NCBI GenBank assembly: GCA_964502465.1
Contig: CAZCWX010000096.1
Coordinates: 1-6,055, forward strand
Reading direction: 5' to 3'
DNA from: CAZCWX01 sp964502465
Lineage (GTDB): Bacteria > Desulfobacterota > Binatia > Bin18
Length of the DNA stretch: 6,055 nt
In this document: one piece after another, positions 5,695 to 6,055 of the stretch
How positions within the stretch are numbered: the stretch's first letter is position 1
How the letters are laid out: each line of letters begins with the position of its first letter
The notes under the pieces: model-generated
Told to the model about the DNA's origin: nothing
The model's database searches: none
Seen by the model: the letters and a program-made list of their open reading frames with translations, nothing else
Translations under genes and position numbers: made by a program

Positions 5695-5744
5695 TTTCCT
5701 GTTCCCTCTTGTGGCACGTCTGTTGCTCATAAGAGAACAGGAAA
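5695..5744. repeat. Strong 50-base hairpin between the DUF1328 and lipoprotein genes
   Basis: TTTCCTGTTC (5695-5704) and GAACAGGAAA (5735-5744) are perfect 10-bp arms. Inside them TCTTGTG (5707-5713) pairs with CATAAGA (5728-5734) with one G-U pair, after a two-base bulge (CC). GCA (5714-5716) can further pair with TGC (5724-5726). About 20 pairs form in total. It is followed by CCAATTC rather than a T run, so it is not a textbook Rho-independent terminator. It ends 34 bases before the lipoprotein ATG at 5779 and could be an RNase processing or stability element, or part of that gene's leader. Confidence 0.6.
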
Positions 5745-5778
5745 CCAATTCACTGATAGTTTTCCAAGGAGGTATATT

Positions 5779-6039
5779 ATGATCACAAAACGTCAATTAC
5801 AGGCGGGAGCAATAGGGCTGGCTACAGTGTTTGCCCTGGGGGCCTGTTCGCAACCACTGAGTAGCCGTGAAAAAGGGGCCTTGATCGGAGGCGGTGGAGG
5901 TGCGGCTGCTGGCGCGCTGGTTGGTGGTATGACTGGCGCACCCGGCACCGGCGCGGTCGTGGGTGGAGCACTGGGGGCAACCGGAGGTGCTCTCGTAGGA
6001 GACCAAAAGGATAAACGAGAAAGGGACCGGTACGACTAA
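5779..6039 (+). CDS. Small glycine-zipper lipoprotein
   Basis: This is an 86-residue predicted lipoprotein. The signal peptide MITKRQLQAGAIGLATVFAL leads to the lipobox LGAC, with the lipidated Cys at 23 and Ser at +2, compatible with outer-membrane sorting. The mature part is a glycine-zipper domain of two helices: GALIGGGGGAAAGALVGGM (33-51) and GTGAVVGGALGATGGALVG (56-74), with a short TGAPG turn between them. A strongly charged tail, DQKDKRERDRYD, closes the protein. This matches YMGG-like/Gly-zipper 2TM small lipoproteins, many of which are linked to envelope stress or osmotic response, though the exact function is unknown. AAGGAGGT (5765-5772) lies seven bases ahead of the ATG, nearly a full match to the anti-Shine-Dalgarno sequence, so strong translation is expected. 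It follows the DUF1328 gene in the same direction, with a strong hairpin in between. Confidence 0.9.
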   Translation: MITKRQLQAGAIGLATVFALGACSQPLSSREKGALIGGGGGAAAGALVGGMTGAPGTGAVVGGALGATGGALVGDQKDKRERDRYD

Positions 6040-6055
6040 GAAAAGACTCAGGACA

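Overview
The window looks like chromosomal DNA of a GC-moderate, diderm (Gram-negative) bacterium. It carries two lipoproteins with clear lipoboxes, an OmpA-type peptidoglycan-binding domain with the diaminopimelate-contacting Asp/Arg pair, and strong AGGAGG-type ribosome binding sites. The gene mix (crotonase-fold isomerase, MsnO8-type flavin oxidoreductase, CinA, DUF1328, glycine-zipper lipoproteins) would fit an environmental proteobacterium or a neighbouring phylum. I cannot name the taxon from sequence alone. No rRNA, tRNA, CRISPR array, transposase or phage gene is visible.

Layout. Positions 1-774 (minus) encode a crotonase-fold enoyl-CoA hydratase/isomerase whose last few residues lie outside the window. 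It is divergent, across a 105-bp gap, from a GTG-started luciferase-like flavin oxidoreductase (880-1902, plus). Convergent to that gene is a full-length CinA-type protein (2019-3269, minus) whose C-terminal amidohydrolase domain has lost its active-site motif. Divergent from cinA across 65 bp is an unrecognised 174-residue cytosolic protein (3335-3859, plus). This converges on an OmpA/Pal-like lipoprotein (3978-4667, minus) with a double glycine zipper and a long proline linker. About 780 bp without a convincing gene follow (4668-5450), with several inverted repeats. The window ends with a 56-residue DUF1328 membrane protein (5451-5621, plus) and a small glycine-zipper lipoprotein (5779-6039, plus), separated by a strong hairpin.

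How the genes work together. The left half is metabolic (acyl-CoA metabolism, a flavin-dependent oxidoreductase, nucleotide repair/salvage) and its alternating gene orientations do not suggest one operon. The right half is an envelope cluster: two glycine-zipper lipoproteins and a small two-helix membrane protein, probably tied to envelope integrity or stress. I see no convincing new multi-gene system. The points most worth checking are the degenerate PncC domain of CinA, the orphan 174-residue protein, and the structured non-coding DNA around the DUF1328 gene.
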